Assembly: GCA_031181145.1 (NCBI GenBank)
Contig: JAPSLB010000002.1
Location: forward strand, 62,001 to 126,000
DNA length: 64,000 nt
Direction of reading: 5' to 3'
Source of the DNA: Microvirga sp.
Lineage (GTDB): Bacteria; Pseudomonadota; Alphaproteobacteria; Rhizobiales; Beijerinckiaceae
Shown: positions 25,597 to 33,629 of the stretch, piece by piece
Layout: each line of letters starts with the position of its first letter
How positions within the stretch are numbered: the first letter of the stretch is position 1
Notes under the pieces: generated by a model
Told to the model about the DNA's origin: nothing
What the model saw: only the letters and a program-made list of their open reading frames with translations
The model's database searches: none
Position numbers and translations under genes: made by a program

Positions 25597-27390
25597 ATGT
25601 TAGTCTATGGCGATGTGGAATGCATCGAGACGGTCCGCGACAAGCAGAAAGCAATTGAGGCACATCTCGCTCGAGTGAACGCGTTGCCGCCCGGGAGCGA
25701 GCGGCATGCGGCCCTGGTCGCCGCCTTCATCGGTACGAGCGAGTTGGTCCAGGCCCTCATCGATGCCGATTTCCAGACGCGCGGGTTCGACACCCTTTCA
25801 GCCGCCCATGTCAGCGGCCTCGAATGCCTGTCCCTCTTGGCGCATAGCATCGTACGATCTTGGCAGAGCGGCTTCTCCCAGGCCACTCCACCGGAGAACT
25901 TCGAAGACAAACTGCTGAGCTTCGATTCCGGGCTGACGATCCGGACCAAGCAGGCGGAAGGTTACGCATTCTACGCCCTGTACCCGGAAAGCTATGTCGA
26001 AGCGGCCGTCCGCTCGGGCCTCGGCTCCCAAACGCTGGTCATCGGTATCCGCAGCATCGGCGCGGGCTTGGCCGCTCTCGTCGCCGCGGCTCTCGGCACC
26101 CGCGTCGCTTTGACCGTGCGTCCGGTCGGACATCCCTTTCGGCGGAAAGTCAGAGTCGACCCCGAGGTCACGACGCTGCTGACACGGGACCCTGCGGCAT
26201 CCTTTGCCGTCGTCGACGAGGGCCCCGGCCTGTCCGGCAGTTCCTTCGGCGCAGTCGCGGACTGGCTGGAGGCGGCTGGGGTCTCCCGCGAGCGTATCCA
26301 TTTCTTCCCGAGCCACACAGGGCCGCTGGGCCCCCAGGCGAGTTCCGCTCATCGTGAACGCTGGGATGGTGCAGCACGCTTCGTCATCGCCCTGGACGAG
26401 CTTCTCCGCGATGGCGAGCGCAACCATCTCAGGCGGTGGGTGGAGAGCATTGTCGGCCCCCTTGAGGAAGATCTCCAGGACATCTCCGGCGGCACCTGGC
26501 GGACGCTGCGGTACCGAGACCGCGCCCAATGGCCCGCAGCGAATGTCCAACAGGAGCGCCGCAAGTTTCTGGCTCGCACGGGGGAGGCAACCTGGCTCGT
26601 CAAGTTCTCCGGGCTCGGAGAAAGTGGCCTGATGAAACAGGCGCAGGCTGAACGATTGTATGAGGCGGGGCTCACGTCCGAAGTCGCAGGTCTGTGCCAT
26701 GGCTTTCTCGTCGAGCGCTGGCATGAGCATGCCTGCTCGCTTGACCGACACCCGATTGCCCGAGGGCAGCTCGTAGAGCGGGTCGGAGCCTATCTCGGCT
26801 TTCGAGCTAGGCATTTTCCTGCCCTGCCGCACCAGGGAGCTTCTTTGACCGAACTTCGGGACATGGCGGTTCACAACGCTGAACAAGCCTTGGGGGAGGA
26901 GGCTCGCGCCGCCTTGAATTGCCTGCTGCATAATGCGGATATCCTTTCCGGCACCGAGAACCGGATTTTCACCGACAATCGCATGCAGATCAGCGAGTGG
27001 CTCTTGGTTGACGGTCGATTGATCAAGACCGATGCGCTCGACCATTGCTTGGCGCATGATCTCGTCGGCTGTCAGGATATCACATGGGACATCGCCGGAG
27101 CGGCCGTCGAGCTTGGCCTCTCAGATCAGGAGACCAGGAAACTCTGCTCCGTCGTTCAGGAAGAGAGCGCGCGCCCTGTCTCGGTTGCGCTGCTTTCATA
27201 CATGCTACCCTGCTATCTCGCCTTTCAGCTTGGCGCACACACCATGGCGGCGGACGCCCTCGCAGGGAACGAAGAAGAATACCGCCTGCGCATTGCAGCC
27301 AAACGATATGGCGCCCTGTTGCAAAACTACATCGCGCATCCTGGCCTGCTCGGTTTCGACGAGGAACAAGACAAGGTTCCTGCCAGTTGA
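25597..27390 (+). CDS. Phosphoribosyltransferase-like / kinase-like fusion protein of unknown function
   Basis: A 597-aa soluble protein I cannot match to a named enzyme. Residues 147-167 (LVIGIRSIGAGLAALVA) look like a type I phosphoribosyltransferase diphosphate loop, and residues 205-217 (VVDEGPGLSGSSF) look like its PRPP-binding motif with the paired acidic residues. From about 330 the sequence changes character: ATWLVKFSGLG, then TDNRMQISEWL (459-469), KTDALDH (477-483) and DITWDIAGAA (494-503), which resemble the end of the catalytic lobe of aminoglycoside-phosphotransferase-like kinases. It lies 26 bases after the alcohol dehydrogenase. Function is open; a small-molecule salvage or modification role is a guess. 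Confidence 0.65.
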   Translation: MLVYGDVECIETVRDKQKAIEAHLARVNALPPGSERHAALVAAFIGTSELVQALIDADFQTRGFDTLSAAHVSGLECLSLLAHSIVRSWQSGFSQATPPENFEDKLLSFDSGLTIRTKQAEGYAFYALYPESYVEAAVRSGLGSQTLVIGIRSIGAGLAALVAAALGTRVALTVRPVGHPFRRKVRVDPEVTTLLTRDPAASFAVVDEGPGLSGSSFGAVADWLEAAGVSRERIHFFPSHTGPLGPQASSAHRERWDGAARFVIALDELLRDGERNHLRRWVESIVGPLEEDLQDISGGTWRTLRYRDRAQWPAANVQQERRKFLARTGEATWLVKFSGLGESGLMKQAQAERLYEAGLTSEVAGLCHGFLVERWHEHACSLDRHPIARGQLVERVGAYLGFRARHFPALPHQGASLTELRDMAVHNAEQALGEEARAALNCLLHNADILSGTENRIFTDNRMQISEWLLVDGRLIKTDALDHCLAHDLVGCQDITWDIAGAAVELGLSDQETRKLCSVVQEESARPVSVALLSYMLPCYLAFQLGAHTMAADALAGNEEEYRLRIAAKRYGALLQNYIAHPGLLGFDEEQDKVPAS

Positions 27391-27448
27391 GGGCTAAGGC
27401 AAAAGGCTCACATCCGCCTCCGGCTTGGCGGCAAAAGACGGCGCAGGC

Positions 27449-28315
27449 ATGCTTTCCGAAATCGGGCGACTTCTCAAGGCCGCGTTCGAAGAATGGTGGA
27501 ACGACCGCGCTATGAGTCTTGGGGCTTCGATTGCGTTCTTCACCGTCTTCTCCCTGGCGCCCATGCTGCTTGCAGCCATCGCCGTGGCGGGGCTGGCTTT
27601 CGGCCGGGAGGCCGCGCAGGGTGCCATCGTCACCGAACTCGGCGGGATGATCGGAGAAAAGGAAGCCTCCACCTTGGAGGTCATGATCGCCAGTGCCAGA
27701 AATGTCGGATCGGGCATCATCGGAACGACGGTGGGCATCATCACCTTCCTGTTGCTGGTGACAGGCGCCGTCATCGAGCTGCAGGATGGCCTGAACATCA
27801 TCTGGAAGGCGAAGCCCCTGGAAAGCTCAGGCATCCTCAACTTCCTGAGGATGCGGCTCATCAGCTTCGCCCTTGTCTTGGGGATAGGCTTTCTGCTGCT
27901 CGTCTCGCTGATCATCGATGCCGGCTTGTCCGCGGTCAGCGCTTATATCGAGCCCAGCTTTTCCGGCGCGACGATGATCCTGCGTTTTCTGAACAGCCTC
28001 GTCGCCTTCGCCATTGCGGTCCTGCTCTTCGCCATGATCTTCAAACTGCTGCCGAATGTGAAGATCACCTGGAGCGACGTCTGGATCGGATCTCTGGTCA
28101 CGGCGCTGCTTTTCACGATCGGCAAGTTCCTGATCGGATACTACCTCGGCAAGAGCAGTATCGCGTCGAGTTATGGAGCGGCGGCCTCCGTCATCACGAT
28201 TCTGCTCTGGATCTACTATTCGTCCCTCATCCTGCTCTTCGGCGCCGAATTCACGAAAGTCTATGCCGAACGGCACGGGAGCCAGGGTGCTGGTGGCGGG
28301 AAGCGGGTCGGCTGA
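27449..28315 (+). CDS. YihY/virulence factor BrkB family membrane protein (short form)
   Basis: A 288-aa protein with about six membrane segments. The core begins WWNDRAMSLGASIAFFTVFS and ends YGAAASVITILLWIYYSSL with LLFGAEFTKVYAERHG, the typical BrkB end. Unlike the paralogue at 1046 it has no long N-terminal extension. In this form the early loop carries an acidic EKEASTLEVMIA stretch. The ATG at 27449 is used; a TTG at 27425 is possible. It sits 58 bases after the fusion-protein gene and is closed by a very strong hairpin overlapping its stop codon. Confidence 0.87.
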   Translation: MLSEIGRLLKAAFEEWWNDRAMSLGASIAFFTVFSLAPMLLAAIAVAGLAFGREAAQGAIVTELGGMIGEKEASTLEVMIASARNVGSGIIGTTVGIITFLLLVTGAVIELQDGLNIIWKAKPLESSGILNFLRMRLISFALVLGIGFLLLVSLIIDAGLSAVSAYIEPSFSGATMILRFLNSLVAFAIAVLLFAMIFKLLPNVKITWSDVWIGSLVTALLFTIGKFLIGYYLGKSSIASSYGAAASVITILLWIYYSSLILLFGAEFTKVYAERHGSQGAGGGKRVG

Positions 28316-28333
28316 CCCGACCCGCTTCCCGCC
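28295..28333. terminator. Strong hairpin terminator overlapping a stop codon
   Basis: A perfect 17-bp stem (28295-28311 with 28317-28333) and a five-base loop CTGAC spans the TGA stop of the BrkB gene. It lies ten bases from the end of the convergent catalase gene, so it probably blocks read-through in both directions. Confidence 0.8.
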
Positions 28334-28342
28334 GGTAGTTCC

Positions 28343-30079
28343 TTACTCTGCAGCCTGACGGGTTGCCGGTTCTGTCGGTACATTCCGCATTCCTCCCAAG
28401 ACCTCTTCGGCGGAAGCCTTGTAGTTCTTCACGGAACTCGTCCACTGGCCCCAAATGGTCGGGTCGATCTTGTCGCCGTTCTTGCCCAGGTTCTCCAGCC
28501 TTCGCTTTTCATCGTCGGTAAGAACCTGTTTCGGCAGCGGCGGCAAGTGCCGGACATCGTCGGCAGTGATGCCGAGTATTTCCCCTACCCGGCTGCCGTA
28601 ATCGTCGTGAACCATGAACAGGTGCCAGATCATACGCTCCTGCACGTCCCGTTCGCATTGTCCTAGCAGGGTGCCCATGTTGAGCACCAAGTCGTCCCGT
28701 TCCCAGTCCATCATGGTGCAGTAGCGCCCGCGGGCATGAATATAATCATTGCGACGCTCGATCACGCTGCGGGTCAGGCGCCCGCGGATCTCGGGAGGAT
28801 TGTTCGGTTCCTCGCGCAGCGCCTCGTGTAGTCCCCCATGGATCGACGGCTCGTAGTTCACGTGCGGGTTCTGCCCCGGCGCGAGATCGCGGCCGTAGGA
28901 CATCTGGCCACCGTTCAGGTTCGTGGCAACCTTGGCGTTCTTGGCCTGGTTCACGGGCAGCTGGAGATAGTTGGTACCGACGCGGTAACGCTGGGTATCC
29001 GAGTAGGAAAAGGTGCGTCCGACCAGCATCTTGTCGTCCGAGAAGTCGAGGCCGTCCACCAGAACACCCGTTCCCATGGCGATTTGCTCGTTCTCGTTGA
29101 AATGGTCCTGGACGTTGCGGTTGAGCGTCATCACGCCGACGTGGCGCAGCGGGAAATCCTTCTCGGGCCAGATCTTGGTGTCGTCCAGCGGATCCCAGTC
29201 GAGCTCCGGGTGATCATGATCCTCCATGATCTGCACGTACATGTCCCATTGCGGATACTCGCCACGCTCGATAGCCTCGTAGAGATCCTTGGAGGCGGAG
29301 CCGAGATCCTGCCCCTGAACCTTGGCGGCTTCCTCGGCCGTCAGACTCGCCAAGCCGCAGCGGGGGTGGAAATGATATTTCACCAGCACCGTGTCGCCTT
29401 GGGCATTGACCATCTTGTAGGTATTTACGCCAAAGCCCTCCATATGCCGGTAACTCGCCGGAATGCCACGCGGACTGAACAAATGCGTCAGCATGTGCAT
29501 GGATTCCGGTGTCTGACTCATGAAGTCGAAAATGCGGTTCGGCTCCTGGCGGAACGTGACCGGATCCGGCTTGAGGGAGTGAATGACATCCGGGAACTTG
29601 ATGGCGTCACGAATGAAGAAAACCGCGAGATTGTTGCCGACGAGATCCCAGTTCCCGTCCTCCGTATAGAACTTCACGGCAAAGCCACGCGGATCGCGCG
29701 CCACTTCCGATGAGTCTCGCCCTCCGATCACGGTAGAGAAGCGGATCGCAAGCGGTGTTTTCTTGCCAGTTTCCTGAAACAGCTTGGCACGGGTGTATCT
29801 GGATGCAGGCTCGTCGCCGATCTTGCCGGTGGCCTCAAATTCTCCGTAGCACACAAATCCGCGAGCATGAACCACGCGCTCCGGAATCCGCTCCCGGTCG
29901 AAATGCGTGATCTTTTCAAGGAACTGGTAATTTTCCAACGTTGCCGGACCGCGCGAGCCAACCGTACGCTGCGATTGATTATTGGTGACGGGATGCCCCT
30001 GCCGGTTCGTCAGAACCTGACCTGATGCCTCGGATGCTGAGGACTTGCCGGACTTGGGTTCTTTGGGACTGTTAGCCAT
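28343..30079 (-). CDS. Monofunctional haem catalase
   Basis: A 578-aa catalase that splits hydrogen peroxide. His71 in VVHARG is the distal catalytic His, [13 protein letters not shown] (about 147-159) contains the catalytic Asn, and [13 protein letters not shown] holds the axial haem Tyr. [14 protein letters not shown] is also typical. The protein has an approximately 50-residue disordered polar N-terminus and about 80 extra residues after the core, which makes it longer than small-subunit clade 3 catalases but without the large flavodoxin-like domain of HPII. ATG 30079 has GGGAGA five bases upstream. An HlyU-like gene lies upstream on the same strand. Confidence 0.93.
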   Translation of the reverse strand: MANSPKEPKSGKSSASEASGQVLTNRQGHPVTNNQSQRTVGSRGPATLENYQFLEKITHFDRERIPERVVHARGFVCYGEFEATGKIGDEPASRYTRAKLFQETGKKTPLAIRFSTVIGGRDSSEVARDPRGFAVKFYTEDGNWDLVGNNLAVFFIRDAIKFPDVIHSLKPDPVTFRQEPNRIFDFMSQTPESMHMLTHLFSPRGIPASYRHMEGFGVNTYKMVNAQGDTVLVKYHFHPRCGLASLTAEEAAKVQGQDLGSASKDLYEAIERGEYPQWDMYVQIMEDHDHPELDWDPLDDTKIWPEKDFPLRHVGVMTLNRNVQDHFNENEQIAMGTGVLVDGLDFSDDKMLVGRTFSYSDTQRYRVGTNYLQLPVNQAKNAKVATNLNGGQMSYGRDLAPGQNPHVNYEPSIHGGLHEALREEPNNPPEIRGRLTRSVIERRNDYIHARGRYCTMMDWERDDLVLNMGTLLGQCERDVQERMIWHLFMVHDDYGSRVGEILGITADDVRHLPPLPKQVLTDDEKRRLENLGKNGDKIDPTIWGQWTSSVKNYKASAEEVLGGMRNVPTEPATRQAAE

Positions 30080-30100
30080 CTGGTTCTCCCTTCCTGATGC

Positions 30101-30115
30101 AGCCAATGATTGGCT
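30101..30115. promoter_or_regulatory. Palindrome in the catalase leader
   Basis: AGCCAATGATTGGCT is a perfect palindrome with seven-base arms, 22 bases before the catalase start codon. It may be a regulator-binding site or a small leader hairpin. No match to an OxyR or Fur site is claimed. Confidence 0.4.
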
Positions 30116-30235
30116 CCGAGCCACCACTCGACGCCACCACGGGTTTCGCAGCCTCGTTTAGCTGCGGCGAAAGGAATTACCTGATGCAGACGCCCCGAAA
30201 GGGAATAGACGGGAGCGGATTGAAACACCTCTCTG

Positions 30236-30535
30236 TCAGGTGAAAATGCGTTCGCCCTGCTCGTCAATGATCTGCTTGCCTTTGACGATGGCGAAAGCCA
30301 CCGCGTCATCCTTGCTCGGGTGGGTCTCGGCGCGCACGAAACGATGCTGCTTCACCCCCTCCTCGGTTTCCTTTTCGATCGTTCCGGCGGTCTGATACTG
30401 CCCCTTCGATGGATAGGGCTCGGGGCGGATACGGAAGCCCTTGTACTCCACTGCCTCAGCGGCCGGCGCGCTTGCACCGTCACGGCTGCCCGCTCCAGAA
30501 AAACGAGTCCAGAGATCTTTCAAGAACGAGGCCAT
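30236..30535 (-). CDS. HlyU family protein
   Basis: A 99-aa protein. After an Ala/Gly-rich linker it reads VEYKGFRIRPEPYPSKGQY, AGTIEKETEEGVKQHRFVRA and then KDDAVAFAIVKGKQIIDEQG, the usual order of the small alphaproteobacterial HlyU (PF10115) proteins. Despite the name, this group is not an HTH activator like Vibrio HlyU, and its role is unknown. It lies upstream of catalase on the same strand with 156 bases between, so co-transcription is possible but unproven. Confidence 0.85.
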   Translation of the reverse strand: MASFLKDLWTRFSGAGSRDGASAPAAEAVEYKGFRIRPEPYPSKGQYQTAGTIEKETEEGVKQHRFVRAETHPSKDDAVAFAIVKGKQIIDEQGERIFT

Positions 30536-30736
30536 GGCACCACCGGAACAGAGTTGTGATTCGTCCGGGCCAGCATATCCCCGGAGAGGTCGGGAGGGTC
30601 AACCCTGTTGCATTCGATCACAAGTCCCTGATCCAGACCGGAAATCAGGCTACAAGCCTTGACGGTGGCGCTCTTCGCGAGAACGCTTACGCGTGAGAAA
30701 GCTCATCCGAGCCCGAATCAGGCACAGGGGTTTCCC

Positions 30737-31090
30737 ATGAAGCGTCCTCTCTTCATCTCATGCCTGTCTGCCAGCCTGCTGACCGGCGGCTTTGCTCTCG
30801 CTCACCATGGCTGGGGCAGCTACGACGCATCCAGACAGATCTCCATTACAAGCGCGATTCAGCAAGCGAACTGGCGGAACCCGCACGTCACCGTTGCCGT
30901 CAGATATGAGAACAGAAATTGGGAGGCGGTTCTGGCGCCCCCCTTCCGCATGAGCGCCCGCGGGCTGGAGCCGGACATGATCAAGCCCGGGACGCAGGTC
31001 ACCCTCGAAGGTTATCCTTCGACCAAGATCGACAGCGAGATGAGGGCAGAGAGGATTGTCGTCGGCGGCAAGACCTTCGAGCTGCGCTAG
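30737..31090 (+). CDS. Secreted DUF6152-like small protein
   Basis: A 117-aa protein with a clear signal peptide (MKRPLFISCLSASLLTGGFALA) followed by HHGWGSYDASRQISI. The mature part has TSAIQQANWRNPHVTVAVRY and a C-terminal GTQVTLEGYPSTKI ... MRAERIVVGGKTFELR. This layout, HHGW after the signal peptide and NPH in the middle, fits the DUF6152 family of periplasmic proteins. His-rich positions could bind metal, which is a guess. It is followed four bases later by a membrane protein gene, which suggests a two-gene unit. Confidence 0.78.
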   Translation: MKRPLFISCLSASLLTGGFALAHHGWGSYDASRQISITSAIQQANWRNPHVTVAVRYENRNWEAVLAPPFRMSARGLEPDMIKPGTQVTLEGYPSTKIDSEMRAERIVVGGKTFELR

Positions 31091-31094
31091 CACC

Positions 31095-31562
31095 ATGTAT
31101 CTTGAGCTGCTCGCCGCATTGGAAGCCTCCTGGCTGGGCCATGCTGGGCGCCACTCGGCCTGGCTCTACACGGCTTCGAATCTGATCCATGTGCTTGGAG
31201 CCGCTTTCGTCGTGGGAAGCATCGCGGTCTTCGATCTCAAGGTCTTGGCGGAACATGGAAAAAATGCGCGACAGGTTGGCCGTTATGCTATTCCCCTCGC
31301 AGCTTCAGGATTGGCGCTACAGATTCCGTCCGGCGTACTCCTTCTTGCCGTCGAGGCGCGGGCGCTTGGCACCAATCCGGCCTTCTATGGCAAGCTCGCC
31401 TTTATCGCCGTTGGCCTTGTCAATGTCGCCTTGTTCCATTTCCGCTTCGGTACCGCATTGCGCGCAGATGCGCTGCCGCCGGACGTGCGCGTTTATGCAG
31501 TCATTTCCCTGATTGCATGGATTGCCACCCTCTTGGCTGGGCGAATGATCGCCTATCTCTAG
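31095..31562 (+). CDS. Small integral membrane protein (DUF6644/DUF2214-like)
   Basis: A 155-aa protein with four predicted membrane helices: SAWLYTASNLIHVLGAAFVV, IPLAASGLALQIPSGVLLL, AFYGKLAFIAVGLVNVALF and VISLIAWIATLLAGRMIAYL. A His (residue 32) lies in helix 1 and another (about residue 115) in helix 3, a pattern seen in small haem- or metal-associated membrane proteins that pair with DUF6152. I recall DUF6644 as the usual label, unverified. It begins four bases after the DUF6152-like gene, so both are co-translated. Confidence 0.7.
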   Translation: MYLELLAALEASWLGHAGRHSAWLYTASNLIHVLGAAFVVGSIAVFDLKVLAEHGKNARQVGRYAIPLAASGLALQIPSGVLLLAVEARALGTNPAFYGKLAFIAVGLVNVALFHFRFGTALRADALPPDVRVYAVISLIAWIATLLAGRMIAYL

Positions 31563-31597
31563 GCTTTAACTCTTCTCAGAATGCAGAAGTCTTCTTC

Positions 31598-32461
31598 ATG
31601 GGATGTGACATGCGCGTCTGGCTGTTGCCACTCTGCGGAGTTCTCGCTGTCTGCGAGCCAGGCTGGGCTGCCCCATCGCGTACAGGAGAAACCGTAGAGC
31701 AGGCCTTGTGTCGCCTGATCGAAGGAGCAGCGCATCAACAGGATCTTCCGCGCGACTTCCTGACGAGACTGATCTGGCGGGAAAGCTCATTCCGCACGAG
31801 CGCGGTGAGCCCGGTCGGCGCACAAGGCGTGGCGCAATTCATGCCGGGAACCGCGAAAGAACGCGGATTGGCCGATCCTTTCGATCCCGAGCAGGCAATT
31901 CCCAAAGCCGCGGAACTGATCGCCGAGCTTTCCGGACGCTTTGGCAATCTGGGTCTAGCGGCAGCTGCCTATAACGGCGGGCCTGCTCGGGTCTCGTCAT
32001 GGCTCTCGGGACGCGGAGACCTGCCTAGGGAGACGAGAAACTATGTCGCTTCGATCACGGGGCGCGCAGTCGAGGAGTGGGCGGAGGATCTGAAGAGATC
32101 TCCTGAACCGCAAGAGCAGGAAGATGCGAAGCAAGATCCGGAAAGTTGCCAGCAGGTCGTTGCGGCACTTCGGCAGCCGGGACGTGCCGACGATATCGAG
32201 GCCCCGTTCGCACCTTGGGGTGTTCAGTTGGCTGGCAACTTTTCGAAAGCGCGAGCCCTGGCCTCCTACAAGCGCGCCAGCGCGGCTTATGCATCATTGC
32301 TGAAGGATACGCGCCCTATGATCATCGGCACCAGGCTGCGTTATCGCGGAACAAGAACCTTCTATCGTGTGCGCATTCCTGCCGAGTCCCGTAGGAGCGG
32401 GGAGGACCTCTGCCAGAAGATTCGCTCCCTTCGCGGCAGCTGCGTTGTCCTGCCGAGTTAA
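31598..32461 (+). CDS. Lytic transglycosylase with SPOR-like C-terminal domain
   Basis: An approximately 287-aa secreted protein. A signal peptide (MRVWLLPLCGVLAVCEPGWA) precedes an SLT domain with the catalytic Glu in IWRESSFRTSAVSPVGAQG, then AQFMPGTAKERG and AAAYNGGPARVSSWL, so it would cleave peptidoglycan to 1,6-anhydro-MurNAc ends. After an acidic linker, residues about 210-285 read FAPWGVQLAGNFSKARALAS and later FYRVRIPAESRRSGEDLCQK, which resembles a SPOR domain binding denuded glycan. ATG 31598 and ATG 31610 are both possible. Its products would feed the AnmK/MurQ pathway at the right end. Confidence 0.85.
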   Translation: MGCDMRVWLLPLCGVLAVCEPGWAAPSRTGETVEQALCRLIEGAAHQQDLPRDFLTRLIWRESSFRTSAVSPVGAQGVAQFMPGTAKERGLADPFDPEQAIPKAAELIAELSGRFGNLGLAAAAYNGGPARVSSWLSGRGDLPRETRNYVASITGRAVEEWAEDLKRSPEPQEQEDAKQDPESCQQVVAALRQPGRADDIEAPFAPWGVQLAGNFSKARALASYKRASAAYASLLKDTRPMIIGTRLRYRGTRTFYRVRIPAESRRSGEDLCQKIRSLRGSCVVLPS

Positions 32462-32464
32462 TGA

Positions 32465-32492
32465 AAAGCCCGGCTCTCTCGACCCGGGCTTT
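32465..32492. terminator. Bidirectional terminator
   Basis: A perfect nine-base stem AAAGCCCGG / CCGGGCTTT with a ten-base loop lies between the convergent lytic transglycosylase gene and the CYTH-like gene. Its A and T flanks allow termination in both directions. Confidence 0.8.
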
Positions 32493-32501
32493 GTGAAACC
32501 T

Positions 32502-33284
32502 TTATCGCCTCTGAGGCCGCAGGGACCGCGCCAGTTCGCGGATGACATTGTCCTCAATGCTGAGATTGAGATCGTCGTTGGTCTCATCCTCCGCGATCTC
32601 GACATCGGTTGAGACTGGCGGCGTCTGCTGTGCCTGTGGCCTGCCTTGCGCGGCGGGAACCGCTCTCTCAGACGCAGCGGCGGCGGAAGTCCCGCTCTGG
32701 ACGAGTTCAACTTCGGCCGGGTTTCTGGTCTGTGGCTGCGGAGCATACGCGCGTCCGCCGCTGTAGCGGTTTTCGAGGGTGTCGAGCAAGCTGTTGAGCG
32801 CCGCGTTCGTCAACGGCACCTCCGGCACCTGCGGTGGGCCATTGAGCGCGATCGAGCGGTTCTGGTAGGCAACGTCCGATGTGATGTCGGGGCCGAACCA
32901 GGAGAGCGGGCGGAAATCCCGCGCCTCTTCCTCGCTCTCGAAGGATACGGAGATCATGTCAAGCGGCCCTGGCGTAACGAAGCGGGCAATCTGAACATCA
33001 CGTGTGCCGACCGTGAGATGCGTGAGCAGGTAATCGATCTTTCCCGGCGTCACATCGAGCAGCGCTTCCGCATGCGCCCGCGGCACGTCTGTACGCTCTT
33101 CGACCGGACCGTTGGCTCCCGTTTGAACGAGAACAAGACTTCCCTTGTCGCCATCGACGATCACGAAGGAACTCCTGTCAGCTTGGTTCGGAAAGTGGCC
33201 TTCCGTGATGCGGTTGCCGCCTCTCTCCTTTCTGATCAGGCGCGCAAGAGACGAGGCAATGAGATAACGTCTGTAAGCAACCAT
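32502..33284 (-). CDS. Degenerate CYTH-domain-like protein with disordered tail
   Basis: A 260-aa protein. The first 150 residues follow the layout of a CYTH (triphosphate tunnel) domain: YRRYLIA at the start where ExExK usually is, SSFVIVDGDKGSLVLVQTG, MISVSFESEEEARDF, then SWFGPDITSDVAYQNRSIAL. The acidic metal-binding signature at the N-terminus is missing, so triphosphatase activity is doubtful. Residues 165-245 are Pro/Gln/Ala-rich and probably disordered, ending in an acidic helix. No membrane segment is seen. The ATG at 33284 has a weak AGAG upstream. The family assignment is my reading of the pattern, not a search result. Confidence 0.6.
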   Translation of the reverse strand: MVAYRRYLIASSLARLIRKERGGNRITEGHFPNQADRSSFVIVDGDKGSLVLVQTGANGPVEERTDVPRAHAEALLDVTPGKIDYLLTHLTVGTRDVQIARFVTPGPLDMISVSFESEEEARDFRPLSWFGPDITSDVAYQNRSIALNGPPQVPEVPLTNAALNSLLDTLENRYSGGRAYAPQPQTRNPAEVELVQSGTSAAAASERAVPAAQGRPQAQQTPPVSTDVEIAEDETNDDLNLSIEDNVIRELARSLRPQRR

Positions 33285-33629
33285 TTTAAGCTCTCTGATA
33301 CAATGCGCGAAGGCTCTGTCGGCCTTTAGAGCTCGCCGCATCAATATTTAACGGAATGAAATTTCAAATCGCATCTAGCATGCTACGAATGCATATCTCG
33401 ACACAAAATTCCATTCCAGCCTGATGTCAAGCGGATATCCTCAGACCAACGTCACGTTGTTAGCGCTTATGATGGCGCTCAAAAGGCAAACTTCAATGGA
33501 ATACCCAGGAAGCTCCTAAGGAATTACAAACGGGGTTAATTCTCCGGGTAAAGATATTTCAGAACACACAATGAAACCTCTCGCGTCGAGAAGCAGGCGC
33601 ACCAAATAGCCGCGTGCAGCTCGACAAAA
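33285..33629. other. Intergenic region, no gene seen
   Basis: This 345-base stretch is richer in A+T than its surroundings. It contains short palindromes (AACGTCACGTT near 33448, AGCATGCT near 33378) but no supported open frame or RNA. It should contain the promoter of the leftward CYTH-like gene at its left end and the 3' flank of the FAH-family gene at its right end. Confidence 0.45.
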
